IMG/VR virus record: IMGVR_UViG_3300009370_000017
Span: 1 to 64,000 of that record
Length of the DNA: 64,000 bases
DNA from: a virus
Strand: one strand, 5' to 3'
In this document: one piece after another, positions 29,577 through 37,553 of the stretch
Layout: each line of letters opens with the position of its first letter
Numbering within the stretch: position 1 is the first letter of the stretch
Notes under the pieces: generated by a model
Seen by the model: only the letters and a program-made list of their open reading frames with translations
The model's database searches: none
Told to the model about the DNA's origin: nothing
Translations under genes and position numbers: made by a program

Positions 29577-30086
29577 ATGAACAATGTTAAGTGGTTCACA
29601 ATATTAGCTATGTCAATGTTAATCGTTAATATAGTTGGACTAGAAAAAATATTAAGTTTATATAAAGAGAGGGAGTTAAAAGTTATTGAATCATTAGTGA
29701 TGAAAAGTGATTCTTTAACACAAGAACTTAGGAAATACGAGGAGTATGGAGTGGCTGTTAAAGTAACTATGTACCAACCTGTTCGTTATCAGACCGATTC
29801 TACACCGAACATTCTCGCAGATGGAACGCGCATTCGAGCACAAAGTGCTTCAGATTACAAATATATAGCGGTGAGTAGAAATCTTCTGAAACGATGGGGT
29901 GGTTTTTTAGATTATGGTGATTTTGTACTTTTAAAAGGAACTGATAATAAAGATGGTGTATATCAAGTTAGAGATACTATGGCAGCACGTTGGGTAAATC
30001 GTATTGATATTTTGGAATCAGTACACGTTGATCCATATATGTATCCTAAAGCTGAGATAGTTAGATTAAATTGGACTATGAATTAA
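29577..30086 (+). CDS. membrane-anchored 3D/RlpA-like domain protein
   Basis: A 169-residue protein. The ATG at 29577 has AAGGAG seven bases upstream; the longer frame from 29547 does not. An N-terminal hydrophobic segment (about 5-23, WFTILAMSMLIVNIVGL) anchors it, and a coiled-coil stretch follows. Residues 60-165 form a double-psi beta-barrel of the 3D/RlpA type: VAVKVTMYQPV, then YIAVSRNLLKRWGGFLDYGDFVLL and VYQVRDTMAARWVNRIDIL. Such domains act on or bind peptidoglycan in the periplasm. It may be a lysis or cell-wall enzyme. The paired Asp residues typical of 3D domains (GDFV, NRIDI) are present. Confidence 0.8.
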   Translation: MNNVKWFTILAMSMLIVNIVGLEKILSLYKERELKVIESLVMKSDSLTQELRKYEEYGVAVKVTMYQPVRYQTDSTPNILADGTRIRAQSASDYKYIAVSRNLLKRWGGFLDYGDFVLLKGTDNKDGVYQVRDTMAARWVNRIDILESVHVDPYMYPKAEIVRLNWTMN

Positions 30087-30112
30087 ATCAATAATAAAAT
30101 AAAGGTTGTAAT

Positions 30113-31315
30113 TTGGGATTTAACATAGAAGGTTTTTTCGATATTTCTACAGATTTTCCTTATGATGAGGAAAAACAATCGTTTATTGATCACATGAACT
30201 CATTAAAAGAAATGACAGTTCAAGAACAAACACTTTATAAAAAATGGAAAGAGTGGAATTATGATCCTTATGGTATGACACAAAAGGGTACTAAGATAGA
30301 TTTAGCTAAAAAACAATTGTGGATGCCAAAAGATATTAATGATTTAGAGGGAACTTTTGAAGAGATAAAAAGTATAATACCAATAGCAATACCTGTAAAA
30401 CAAGGTGATGCTAAAGCAAATGATGCTTGGTCAGTTACACGAAGATTAATTCACACAATGGAATTCACAGCCAATCCTGGCAGAAATCTTAAATTTTATG
30501 TTAAAGATAAAACAACAAACAAAATACTTGGGTTAATATGTTTAGGTAGTGATGTTATTGCATTAAGAGTTAGAGATAAATGGATTGGTTGGTCAAAAGA
30601 AAATAGATTAGATGGTGGGTTATTAAATCATACTGCTATTGCTACTACAATTTGTTCTACACAACCATTCGGATATAATTTCTTAGGTGGTAAGTTGATT
30701 GCTACTATGGTAAATTCTAAAGTAGTTCGTGATGAATGGGAAAAAGTTTATAATCAAAAATTAGTTGGATTTACAACAACATCACTTTATGGTATACATT
30801 CGATGTATAATGGAATTCCACATTGGAAGGGATTAGGAGAATCTACAGGAAGAATTGGTTTAAAACCTGATGATGAATATTATGATAAGTGGCATGAATG
30901 GATTAAAGAAAATAGAGCAGAAGAATATAAAAAGAAAATAGAATCTAAAGGTGGAAAATCAGGACCTGTAACAGGAATCAAACAAAGAATTTTAAGTATT
31001 ATATTAAATGAAATTGGTATATCACAAACTAAATACCAACATGGATTTAAACGTGGTGTATTTTTTTCAGAGTTATATGATAATACAAGACCATTTCTAA
31101 GAGGTGAGATAAAAGAAGATGAATTGGTTTTGAAAAAAAGATTAGAAAATGATGTAGATGGTATAACAAAATGGTGGTGTAAAAAGGGATTAAAAAGATA
31201 TTTTAAGTTATACGAACAAAATAGATTAAAACCTGAAATGTTATTCTATGCAGATATGATAGGTAAATCTTGGGAAGAAGCAAAAGAAAAATACTTAGGA
31301 GAAGTTGGTAGATGA
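30113..31315 (+). CDS. DUF4338 protein, DruA-like
   Basis: A 400-residue protein resembling DUF4338, the domain of DruA from the Druantia anti-phage system. The family-like block runs from about residue 120 to 260: FTANPGRNLKFYVKDKTTN, GLICLGSDVIALRVRDKWIG, then HSMYNGIPHWKGLGESTGRI. The biochemical role of DruA is unknown. The start is a TTG at 30113 with AAAGG upstream; no ATG is close. It overlaps the next gene by four bases (ATGA). In a phage it could serve inter-phage competition or an unrelated role; other Druantia proteins are not in the window. Confidence 0.8.
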   Translation: MGFNIEGFFDISTDFPYDEEKQSFIDHMNSLKEMTVQEQTLYKKWKEWNYDPYGMTQKGTKIDLAKKQLWMPKDINDLEGTFEEIKSIIPIAIPVKQGDAKANDAWSVTRRLIHTMEFTANPGRNLKFYVKDKTTNKILGLICLGSDVIALRVRDKWIGWSKENRLDGGLLNHTAIATTICSTQPFGYNFLGGKLIATMVNSKVVRDEWEKVYNQKLVGFTTTSLYGIHSMYNGIPHWKGLGESTGRIGLKPDDEYYDKWHEWIKENRAEEYKKKIESKGGKSGPVTGIKQRILSIILNEIGISQTKYQHGFKRGVFFSELYDNTRPFLRGEIKEDELVLKKRLENDVDGITKWWCKKGLKRYFKLYEQNRLKPEMLFYADMIGKSWEEAKEKYLGEVGR

Positions 31316-32538
31316 GTAAACCCACAAATTATATAGGTTATCACGTAGGTGATGTTGATGATGAATATGATGGTTCAGCTGAACATCCAAATTGGGAAGA
31401 TATTTACAACAACTCAAATAAATTAGAATGTATCTTAGGTAATGAACCAATCTCATATCAAGCATTTGTTTATGAATATGTATACGATTATGTAACTAAT
31501 AATATGCAAAGAACCATAATAGAATATGGGACAAAAGAAGATATGTACAATTTAGAAAGAGATTTGCATAATAAGTTCGATGTGGCAAAATCAGAAAAGT
31601 ATTTTAATTTAGTAAAAAGTGGTGGTGCATATAAGACAATCAAAGTAGATGACTTGGAAGAATTAAAAAAACGTATTAAAAAAGGTGAATTTACAAAAAA
31701 TAAAAAAGAAAAGATAGAAGATTTATATAATGAATTAATTCCAAAAAGACTTCAAAACAGAACATCAGAAGACGCTTCGTTTGTAAGGGATATTAGAGAT
31801 GATATTAAATTTGAAGAGAGTACAGACTATTGTGAACCAATTAGAGTAAAAGTTAATATAGATGGTTCAAGAAAAATGTTTGATGGTAACACTACTATTA
31901 TGGCTGCTTATACTGCAAGAAAAAAGGTAAAAGATGGAAGCATTAGGGTAGATGAAATACCTTATGAGATTGCAAAGCTATATACAGATGATGAGTTTAA
32001 CGAATTGGGTGTTTTATTAAATGAGAAACCAAAAGTAAGAAAACGACACGCTTCAAAAGAAGACGTTGCTAGTGTGATATGGAAAAGATTTATGAATAAT
32101 CATACACCAATCAAAGACAAAAAAAATAAAGAATATATTGTAAAGACTGGACATAGAACAACAGATATTTATAAAATTGTTAATTCTTGGTTTCAAAAAG
32201 GTGGACAAGTTGGAACTTACATTAATTATCAACTTGAACATTACAAAAAGAAATTGGAAGAGGTGGTAAAAAATGCTACAAATTCTGAAACAAAAGTTTT
32301 TTCTTTTTCATCTGCTAAATTTAGAGACGAGGATGTAAATAAATGGTTAGGTGAAAACACTAATTATGGAAATAAAAAACCAGAAAAAAATAAACTATTA
32401 ATAGTAATTTACCATTCTAATTCAGTAGCAGAAACTAAATGGGATGATGCTATGGCACAAAAGAAAAAAGAAATTAAGTATTTAGCCAGATTAACAGGTG
32501 TTAATTTTATTGGTTTTAAATATATGGATACACAATAA
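31312..32538 (+). CDS. GIY-YIG-like plus ParB-like domain protein
   Basis: A 408-residue protein. Its first 110 residues look like a GIY-YIG nuclease-type domain: NYIGYHVGDVDDEYDGSAEH, then YNLERDLHNKFDVAKSEKYF, then NLVKSGG. Around residue 180-205, IRVKVNIDGSRKMFDGNTTI resembles the ParB/sulfiredoxin-like nucleotide-binding segment (DGNxR/T). The C-terminal 200 residues are basic and helical. A DNA-targeting role is plausible. It is translationally coupled to the DruA-like gene, so the two may work together. Catalytic residues of GIY-YIG cannot be confirmed by eye. Confidence 0.62.
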   Translation: MSKPTNYIGYHVGDVDDEYDGSAEHPNWEDIYNNSNKLECILGNEPISYQAFVYEYVYDYVTNNMQRTIIEYGTKEDMYNLERDLHNKFDVAKSEKYFNLVKSGGAYKTIKVDDLEELKKRIKKGEFTKNKKEKIEDLYNELIPKRLQNRTSEDASFVRDIRDDIKFEESTDYCEPIRVKVNIDGSRKMFDGNTTIMAAYTARKKVKDGSIRVDEIPYEIAKLYTDDEFNELGVLLNEKPKVRKRHASKEDVASVIWKRFMNNHTPIKDKKNKEYIVKTGHRTTDIYKIVNSWFQKGGQVGTYINYQLEHYKKKLEEVVKNATNSETKVFSFSSAKFRDEDVNKWLGENTNYGNKKPEKNKLLIVIYHSNSVAETKWDDAMAQKKKEIKYLARLTGVNFIGFKYMDTQ

Positions 32539-32554
32539 TAATAAAGGTTACAAT

Positions 32555-33346
32555 ATGAAACAACTTACAGCAGAACAAATCCAAGAGAATTGGATTGCAC
32601 TTCTAAATTTAATAAAAGATACATTTGAAGGTGAACGACTTGAAAAGTTGTTAAAAATGTATGAGTATTTTGAAGAGAGAATGATAGTAGCGCCAGCAAG
32701 TGGTAAAGAACATTATCACAATGCACACGTTGGTGGTTATGTAGAACACGTCATTCATGTTACAGATTTGGCAGTGAAGTTAAGAAAAATGTGGGAAGCA
32801 GAAGGGGCTACAATAGATTTTACAGAAGAAGAAGTTATCTTTGCAGCTTTACATCACGACTTAGGTAAAGTAGGTGATATGGATAATGATTACTATGTAC
32901 CACAAGATTCAGAGTGGCATAGAAAAAATCGTGGTGAAATCTTTACACATAATGGTCAACTATCTTATATGACAGTTACAGATAGAGCCATTTTCTTGTT
33001 GAATCAGTTTGGTATCACAATGAGTGAAAATGAATACATTGGTTTAAGACTTACTGATGGTTTGTATGAAGAAGCTAATAAAAACTATTATATTAGTTGG
33101 AATCCTGATTGGGCATTGAAGTCTAATATAGCATATGTACTTCATGCAGCAGATAGTATGGCTACTCATATTGAATATGATGTGTGGAAACGTGGTGATA
33201 TAGAAGAAGTTGAAGCTAAACAGGAAAAATTAACTTCATTAAAGAAAGCATTGACGGTTGATGATAATGAAAAGAAACCACAATCGCCTGAATTATCAAA
33301 AAAATCTCAAGATTTATTTGATGAACTATTTGGAGATAAAAAATGA
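32555..33346 (+). CDS. HD-domain phosphohydrolase
   Basis: A 263-residue HD-domain protein. Metal ligands are visible in AHVGGYVEHVIHVTDLAV (about 60-77), ALHHDLGKVGDMD (about 102-114, the HD pair) and VLHAADSMATHIEYD (about 198-212). HD enzymes cleave phosphate esters of nucleotides or RNA. The ATG at 32555 is chosen because the preceding 19 codons of the longer frame overlap the previous gene and lack a ribosome site. It lies just before the late sigma gene and could act in nucleotide turnover or host takeover. Confidence 0.85.
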   Translation: MKQLTAEQIQENWIALLNLIKDTFEGERLEKLLKMYEYFEERMIVAPASGKEHYHNAHVGGYVEHVIHVTDLAVKLRKMWEAEGATIDFTEEEVIFAALHHDLGKVGDMDNDYYVPQDSEWHRKNRGEIFTHNGQLSYMTVTDRAIFLLNQFGITMSENEYIGLRLTDGLYEEANKNYYISWNPDWALKSNIAYVLHAADSMATHIEYDVWKRGDIEEVEAKQEKLTSLKKALTVDDNEKKPQSPELSKKSQDLFDELFGDKK

Positions 33347-33627
33347 TTATAGAAATATTATTAGGAATATTCGTTACTGCATTTTTAACTAGCTGTTTTA
33401 CTATTTGGAATCTAATGAAAAAACAAGAGCTAACAGAAGATTGGTTAATAGCTGTAGAAAATAGATTAACAAATATAATTACTGAAACTAAAGACATAGA
33501 TGAAAAAGGTATGTTTGAAGCAGATGATGAAGTTGGATCTATTTTTGAACAAATTAATACACTAATACAAACATTAAATGATTTTGTAACAATAGAAGGG
33601 GAAGAGGAAGACAATGCCAGTAGTTAA
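33343..33627 (+). CDS. membrane-anchored hypothetical protein, 94 residues
   Basis: An N-terminal hydrophobic anchor (IIEILLGIFVTAFLTSCFTIW) is followed by an acidic helical region (EDWLIAVENRLTNIITETK and SIFEQINTLIQTLNDFV). It overlaps the HD-domain gene by four bases (ATGA) and the sigma gene by 14 bases. Function unknown; position suggests a role near late transcription. Confidence 0.7.
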   Translation: MIIEILLGIFVTAFLTSCFTIWNLMKKQELTEDWLIAVENRLTNIITETKDIDEKGMFEADDEVGSIFEQINTLIQTLNDFVTIEGEEEDNASS

Positions 33628-34345
33628 AAAGAAAAAGAGGAAAATGTATTTTGGACAAGTAACTGAAGATGCTATCGTAAGATATAATAAATCAGAAGAT
33701 CCTATTTTAAGAAATACAATTTATAATGACTATATTCGAAAACCATTTGAGAAATTGGCAGAGAATATCATCCACACTTTTAAGTTTTATTACTTTGATG
33801 TTCCAAGTGAAGATGTAAAACATGAAGTAGTTTCATTTCTTGTTATGAATATGCACAAATATAAAGAGGGTAAAGGAAAAGCATTTTCTTACTTCAGTAT
33901 TGTTGCTAAGAATTATTTAATTCTACATAACAATAATAATTACAAAAAAATGAAAGCTACCGATGATCTAGATGTTTTAGATTTTTCAAGAAACATTAGT
34001 AGTGAGCAAGAACAAAAAGTAGTTAAAGATTACTATGAAGTTTTCTTTGATGAAATGTTAGAGTATTGGGATGTTCATCTTACAGAATTATTTAAACGCA
34101 AAAAAGATTTAAATGTTGCTGATTCTGTAATTTATTTGTTTAAGAATAGAGATAACATAGAAAACTTTAATAAGAAAGCTTTGTATATCTTGATCAGAGA
34201 ACGAACAGGTTCTAATACTCAACATATTACTAGAGTAATAAATCAAATGAAAAAACAATATACTAAGATGCAAAAAGTATTTCAAGCATCAGGTTCTGTT
34301 ACTAATATGACTACGGGATCGTATATGAATGTTTTATTTTCTTAA
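33614..34345 (+). CDS. 55: late sigma factor, T4 gp55-like
   Basis: A 243-residue sigma-like protein resembling T4 gp55, which directs host RNA polymerase to late promoters. The recognisable part is YKEGKGKAFSYFSIVAKNYL at about 94-113 (region-2-like helix of phage late sigma factors), preceded by FKFYYFDVPSEDVKHEVVSFL and followed by a basic, helical C-terminus (NTQHITRVINQMKKQYTKM). It lies just before the structural genes it would switch on and ends before a bidirectional terminator. The promoter box it recognises here is not known. Confidence 0.85.
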   Translation: MPVVKKKKRKMYFGQVTEDAIVRYNKSEDPILRNTIYNDYIRKPFEKLAENIIHTFKFYYFDVPSEDVKHEVVSFLVMNMHKYKEGKGKAFSYFSIVAKNYLILHNNNNYKKMKATDDLDVLDFSRNISSEQEQKVVKDYYEVFFDEMLEYWDVHLTELFKRKKDLNVADSVIYLFKNRDNIENFNKKALYILIRERTGSNTQHITRVINQMKKQYTKMQKVFQASGSVTNMTTGSYMNVLFS

Positions 34346-34364
34346 TTAGAGAATAACATATAAT

Positions 34365-34393
34365 AAAAAAGGGGACCACATGGTCCCCTTTTT
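34365..34393. terminator. bidirectional terminator between convergent genes
   Basis: GGGGACC (34371-34377) pairs with GGTCCCC (34382-34388), flanked by A6 on the left and T5 on the right. It can therefore terminate transcription in both directions, and it sits between the convergent sigma gene and the minus-strand gene. Confidence 0.93.
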
Positions 34394-34434
34394 ATGTGTC
34401 CTATATTTGTAGGAAATATAAGACGTATTCCGTC

Positions 34435-34656
34435 CTACTTGCGGAATAAACCCACCAACACCAATAAGGCGACAAGTCCAGCGAAACCAGACTCGCCAAA
34501 CGTATTTATGATGGATGTCAGGTTACCTATAACATTCACACCAAAGACACCTGTTCCAAATATTACTTCAGAAACAGCACCTATGGCGACAAAAGACATG
34601 AGTAAATGAGCTAAGTCATCAACCCACCCTTTAACTTGTGTTATGATTTCCTTCAT
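34435..34656 (-). CDS. minus-strand holin-like membrane protein, 73 residues
   Basis: The ATG at 34656 has GGGAG seven bases upstream on the minus strand. The product (MKEIITQVKGWVDDLAHLLM...) has two hydrophobic segments, LLMSFVAIGAVSEVIFGTGVF and FAGLVALLVLVGLF, and a short basic end (FRK). Size and topology fit a phage holin or a small membrane regulator. One of very few minus-strand genes here, boxed by terminators on both sides, so it is transcribed on its own. Function is inferred from shape only. Confidence 0.72.
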   Translation of the reverse strand: MKEIITQVKGWVDDLAHLLMSFVAIGAVSEVIFGTGVFGVNVIGNLTSIINTFGESGFAGLVALLVLVGLFRK

Positions 34657-34679
34657 CGGTTTTCTCCCGTTAGTTAACA

Positions 34680-34770
34680 AAAAAAAGGTTGCTCAGTTGG
34701 AATAACCAAGCAACCTCTACAATAACTATGTAAAATCTTATAATTTTATATTTATATAATGAAACATCTT
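34680..34770 (-). promoter_or_regulatory. minus-strand leader: promoter-like box and terminator hairpin
   Basis: On the minus strand, TATAAATATA (34747-34756) matches the T4 late-promoter box. Downstream of it, AGGTTGC pairs with GCAACCT (34710-34716 and 34686-34692 on this window) followed by a run of T on the minus strand, a terminator placed just before the ribosome site of the gene ending at 34435. This would attenuate that gene. The same box reads TATATTTATA toward the tail genes on the plus strand, so direction is unproven. Confidence 0.45.
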
Positions 34771-34820
34771 TTGGAAATTACAATAGGTTAAATCTTAACT
34801 GAATATAAAACGGAGTTTAA

Positions 34821-35210
34821 ATGGCTACAGATTATGAAGTATTTGAAGGTAAATCTCTATCTGACGTATTCAAAGATATTTACGACAATACTGAGAAAAA
34901 TAGAAAGCAATTAGATGTATTAACAAGGGAACTTGTATCCTTTATTAAAGATGGTGATACTGCAGTTCAAATTGTTCCTATGTTAAAAGAATACCTCGAA
35001 ATCAACGTAAAAAATGATGATCAGTTGGTTAAAATAGCAGGTATAGTTCAAAGATTAATTGCAGCAGATGGAAAAGTTGGCTCTGAAGATGCCTTTGCAT
35101 TATCAGATACAGAGAAAGAACAGTTAATGAAAGCTGTAGAGTCTACCGTAGAAGATGTACAAAAATATTCTGATAAAATTTCGACGGAAATAAATTCATT
35201 GGAAGATTAA
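34821..35210 (+). CDS. hypothetical structural-region protein, 129 residues
   Basis: Not recognised. An acidic helical protein with coiled-coil character (SDVFKDIYDNTEKNRKQLDVL) and a middle that could be a small all-alpha domain. CGGAG precedes its ATG. It is the first gene of the tail block and ends immediately before the gp5-like gene, so it is likely to be a tail or baseplate component or a chaperone. Confidence 0.72.
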   Translation: MATDYEVFEGKSLSDVFKDIYDNTEKNRKQLDVLTRELVSFIKDGDTAVQIVPMLKEYLEINVKNDDQLVKIAGIVQRLIAADGKVGSEDAFALSDTEKEQLMKAVESTVEDVQKYSDKISTEINSLED

Positions 35211-36632
35211 ATGTCTAAAATCACAATACCTGATAGCTTACTATCACAAGTTGGATATACAAATATCTATGACGTTGATAATCAGGTTAGAAAAATATTA
35301 ACACCAGTTGTTAATCAAATCAATTCTTTATTTAGTCAAACAGCTGGAGAGTTGGCTGAAGTAAGAGAAGTGTATGCTATTGAGAATCAACTACCATTAA
35401 CTGAAGAAGGTTTACCAAATTATAAATTACTTGGTGCAATAAAAATACGAACTGTTTTACAAGATCAATATTTAAGTGAAGAAGAATTACCTATAGCCGT
35501 ACCATTAGATCCTAATATTAAAAGTTTTCCTGTAAAAGGAGAATATGTTTTTGTTGAAAGTATTTTTGGAGATAAGTTTTATTCGAGAAGAATAAATATA
35601 CACAATAATCCTAATAACTCATCACATACAGGATTAAGTAGCAAGTTTAGTATAAGTTCTAAAAACAGTTCAGATAAGAAAACATTAGAGACTGCTAATA
35701 CGGGAATAGCAAAAAATGTAGATGATGCTGAAGTAATTCCATTAGGAGACTTTTTTCAATCTGATTTTAATTTTAGACAGTTAATTCCAAACGAAGGTGA
35801 TGTAATTGTAAGTGGTAGATTTGGAAATTCTGTTAGGTTGGGTAGTAATATTGTAAATGGGGTTCAAAATTCGCCAAATGTAAAATTGAGAGCAGGACAA
35901 TTACAAGATGCTGTAAAATTTGATGAAGAAGGTTTGGTAGAATCTTTAAATGAATCACGTTTTGTACCTGTAACAGAAAATATAAATTCTGATGGATCTT
36001 CATTGTGGATGACTACTGATGAAGTTATTCCATTAAAACCTGCTACATTCGATTCCACAGATTTCTATTTATCTACAGTAAAGGAAAAGGATAGAATTGA
36101 AGAGTTTGGTGGTAAGCAAGTTGTATTGAATTCTGGTAGATTGATATTTAATAGTAAGGAAAGTGGAATATATGGATTTAGTAATGGGCCAGTAGAGATA
36201 TCTACCTTAAATGGTTTTGGTATATCTGCTCAGCAATATGTAGATATTAACAGTCCAATAATAGAATTTGGTAGAGGTGAAGAAAAAACCAAAGCAGTTA
36301 ATGTTAGAACAGTTAATTTTGATGTTGAGAATACAAAAGGTTACTCTACATTAGCAAGTAAAGGAATACGTTTAGGGCAGGGAAATTATGAACCTGCTGT
36401 AAAAGGAAATGAATTACAGGATATACTTACTGATATGATGGATACTATAAGTGATTTAGCATCAGCAGTAACTACGATAGCAGTAACACCTATTACGATT
36501 CCTGTATTAGTAACACCAACACCACAAGCATATGCATCTGAAGCAGCAAAAACTGCACAGGTCATGAGTTTATTAGCAGGGTTACAGATTAAGTTAAATA
36601 GAATGTTAAGTCGTGTGGTTGAAGTAGAATAA
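35211..36632 (+). CDS. baseplate hub/puncturing protein, T4 gp5-like without lysozyme
   Basis: A 473-residue protein. An OB-fold-like part spans about 75-210: KSFPVKGEYVFVESIFGDKF, then IPNEGDVIVSGRFGNSVRLG, which resembles the gp5/VgrG 'GRfGnsiriGs' segment. No lysozyme domain is inserted, unlike T4 gp5. The C-terminal part (LDILTDMMDTISDLA region onwards) is helical. It would sit at the centre of the baseplate. It directly follows the preceding gene without a gap. Confidence 0.75.
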   Translation: MSKITIPDSLLSQVGYTNIYDVDNQVRKILTPVVNQINSLFSQTAGELAEVREVYAIENQLPLTEEGLPNYKLLGAIKIRTVLQDQYLSEEELPIAVPLDPNIKSFPVKGEYVFVESIFGDKFYSRRINIHNNPNNSSHTGLSSKFSISSKNSSDKKTLETANTGIAKNVDDAEVIPLGDFFQSDFNFRQLIPNEGDVIVSGRFGNSVRLGSNIVNGVQNSPNVKLRAGQLQDAVKFDEEGLVESLNESRFVPVTENINSDGSSLWMTTDEVIPLKPATFDSTDFYLSTVKEKDRIEEFGGKQVVLNSGRLIFNSKESGIYGFSNGPVEISTLNGFGISAQQYVDINSPIIEFGRGEEKTKAVNVRTVNFDVENTKGYSTLASKGIRLGQGNYEPAVKGNELQDILTDMMDTISDLASAVTTIAVTPITIPVLVTPTPQAYASEAAKTAQVMSLLAGLQIKLNRMLSRVVEVE

Positions 36633-36647
36633 AACAAGAGGTATAAA

Positions 36648-37136
36648 ATGAAGAAATCAGATCTCATTAAAGTTATAAGAAAAATAGTTAGTGAAGAGGT
36701 TAAAAAAGAAGTAAATAAGATATTTATTAAAGAGAATAAGTCAATATCTGAAAAAACGTTCAAAGAACCTATCAGAAAACAATATAAAACTAAACCTAAG
36801 AAAAAAGTTCGTTATACATCAAATGAATCTTTAAATAAGGTTTTGAATGAAACTGTTGGTGGACTTCCACAAGAAGGTGGAATGATGAGCGGAGCAAGTA
36901 TATCTGAAGAAGAATATCCTGATATGGGTGGTAAACAATATACTACACAAAATATGGCTGATGTTTTAGGTTATGGTGATATAGTATCAGCAGATCCACA
37001 ACATGGTAGAGATAAACTAGCAGCACAAACTTTAGCAGAAAAAGGTGTAACACCTGATCAAGTAGGTGATGGTGTTGTAAAAGCACTCACAAGAGATTAT
37101 AGTGGTTTAATGAAAGTAATGAATAAGGGTAAATAA
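36648..37136 (+). CDS. hypothetical protein between baseplate genes, 162 residues
   Basis: Begins with a basic helix (MKKSDLIKVIRKIVSEEVKKEV), then a Lys-rich linker and a Gly/Met-rich part (GGLPQEGGMMSGAS). Similar 'MKKxxLxxxIxxEV' proteins lie among tail genes of marine T4-like phages. Function unknown. It overlaps gene 25 by one base (TAATG). Similar N-termini occur in the proteins at 53808 and 54145. Confidence 0.72.
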   Translation: MKKSDLIKVIRKIVSEEVKKEVNKIFIKENKSISEKTFKEPIRKQYKTKPKKKVRYTSNESLNKVLNETVGGLPQEGGMMSGASISEEEYPDMGGKQYTTQNMADVLGYGDIVSADPQHGRDKLAAQTLAEKGVTPDQVGDGVVKALTRDYSGLMKVMNKGK

Positions 37137-37543
37137 TGTCATCTATAGCAAACGATTTAAATCCTGATACCTTTGTAGGTTTATCTTTTCCATTAGGAAG
37201 AGATACATCAGGAACTTGGTTTAAAAGGCACAAGACTCTTTTAGAACAAGCTAGAGATAATTTAAAAAATTTGTTATTAACTAATGTTGGAGAAAGACCA
37301 GCTCAGCCAGAATTTGGTTCTCGACTATTATCAGTTGTTTTTGAGTTTAAAGATGATAGTTTAATTGAAGAAGTTATAAATGAAGCAGTAGATAGATGGC
37401 TACCTTATATTAATATAAAAGCAATAAATACTACAGTAGAACCAAGAAATCCAAATCAACTTAATGTTGAAATAAAATTCGGAGTAACTACTGATCCTGA
37501 AGCAACGGAACAAATTACATTAGATTTTGCTCAAGGTGAATAG
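37136..37543 (+). CDS. 25: baseplate wedge protein gp25-like
   Basis: A 135-residue protein of the gp25/Pvc9 family, a structural wedge of contractile-tail baseplates (related to type VI secretion TssE). The hallmark is NLLLTNVGERPAQPEFGSRL at about 43-62, with the conserved ERP...FGS, followed by EEVINEAVDRWLPYI and a C-terminal ribbon (NVEIKFGVTTD). It lies between the hub gene and gene 6, as in T4-like phages. Confidence 0.93.
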   Translation: MSSIANDLNPDTFVGLSFPLGRDTSGTWFKRHKTLLEQARDNLKNLLLTNVGERPAQPEFGSRLLSVVFEFKDDSLIEEVINEAVDRWLPYINIKAINTTVEPRNPNQLNVEIKFGVTTDPEATEQITLDFAQGE

Positions 37544-37553
37544 GAGAATATAA

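Noticed and set aside
34394-34609. Plus-strand frame of 71 codons opposite the holin-like gene
   Set aside because: The minus-strand gene has a good ribosome site, membrane segments and terminators on both sides; the plus frame has none of these.
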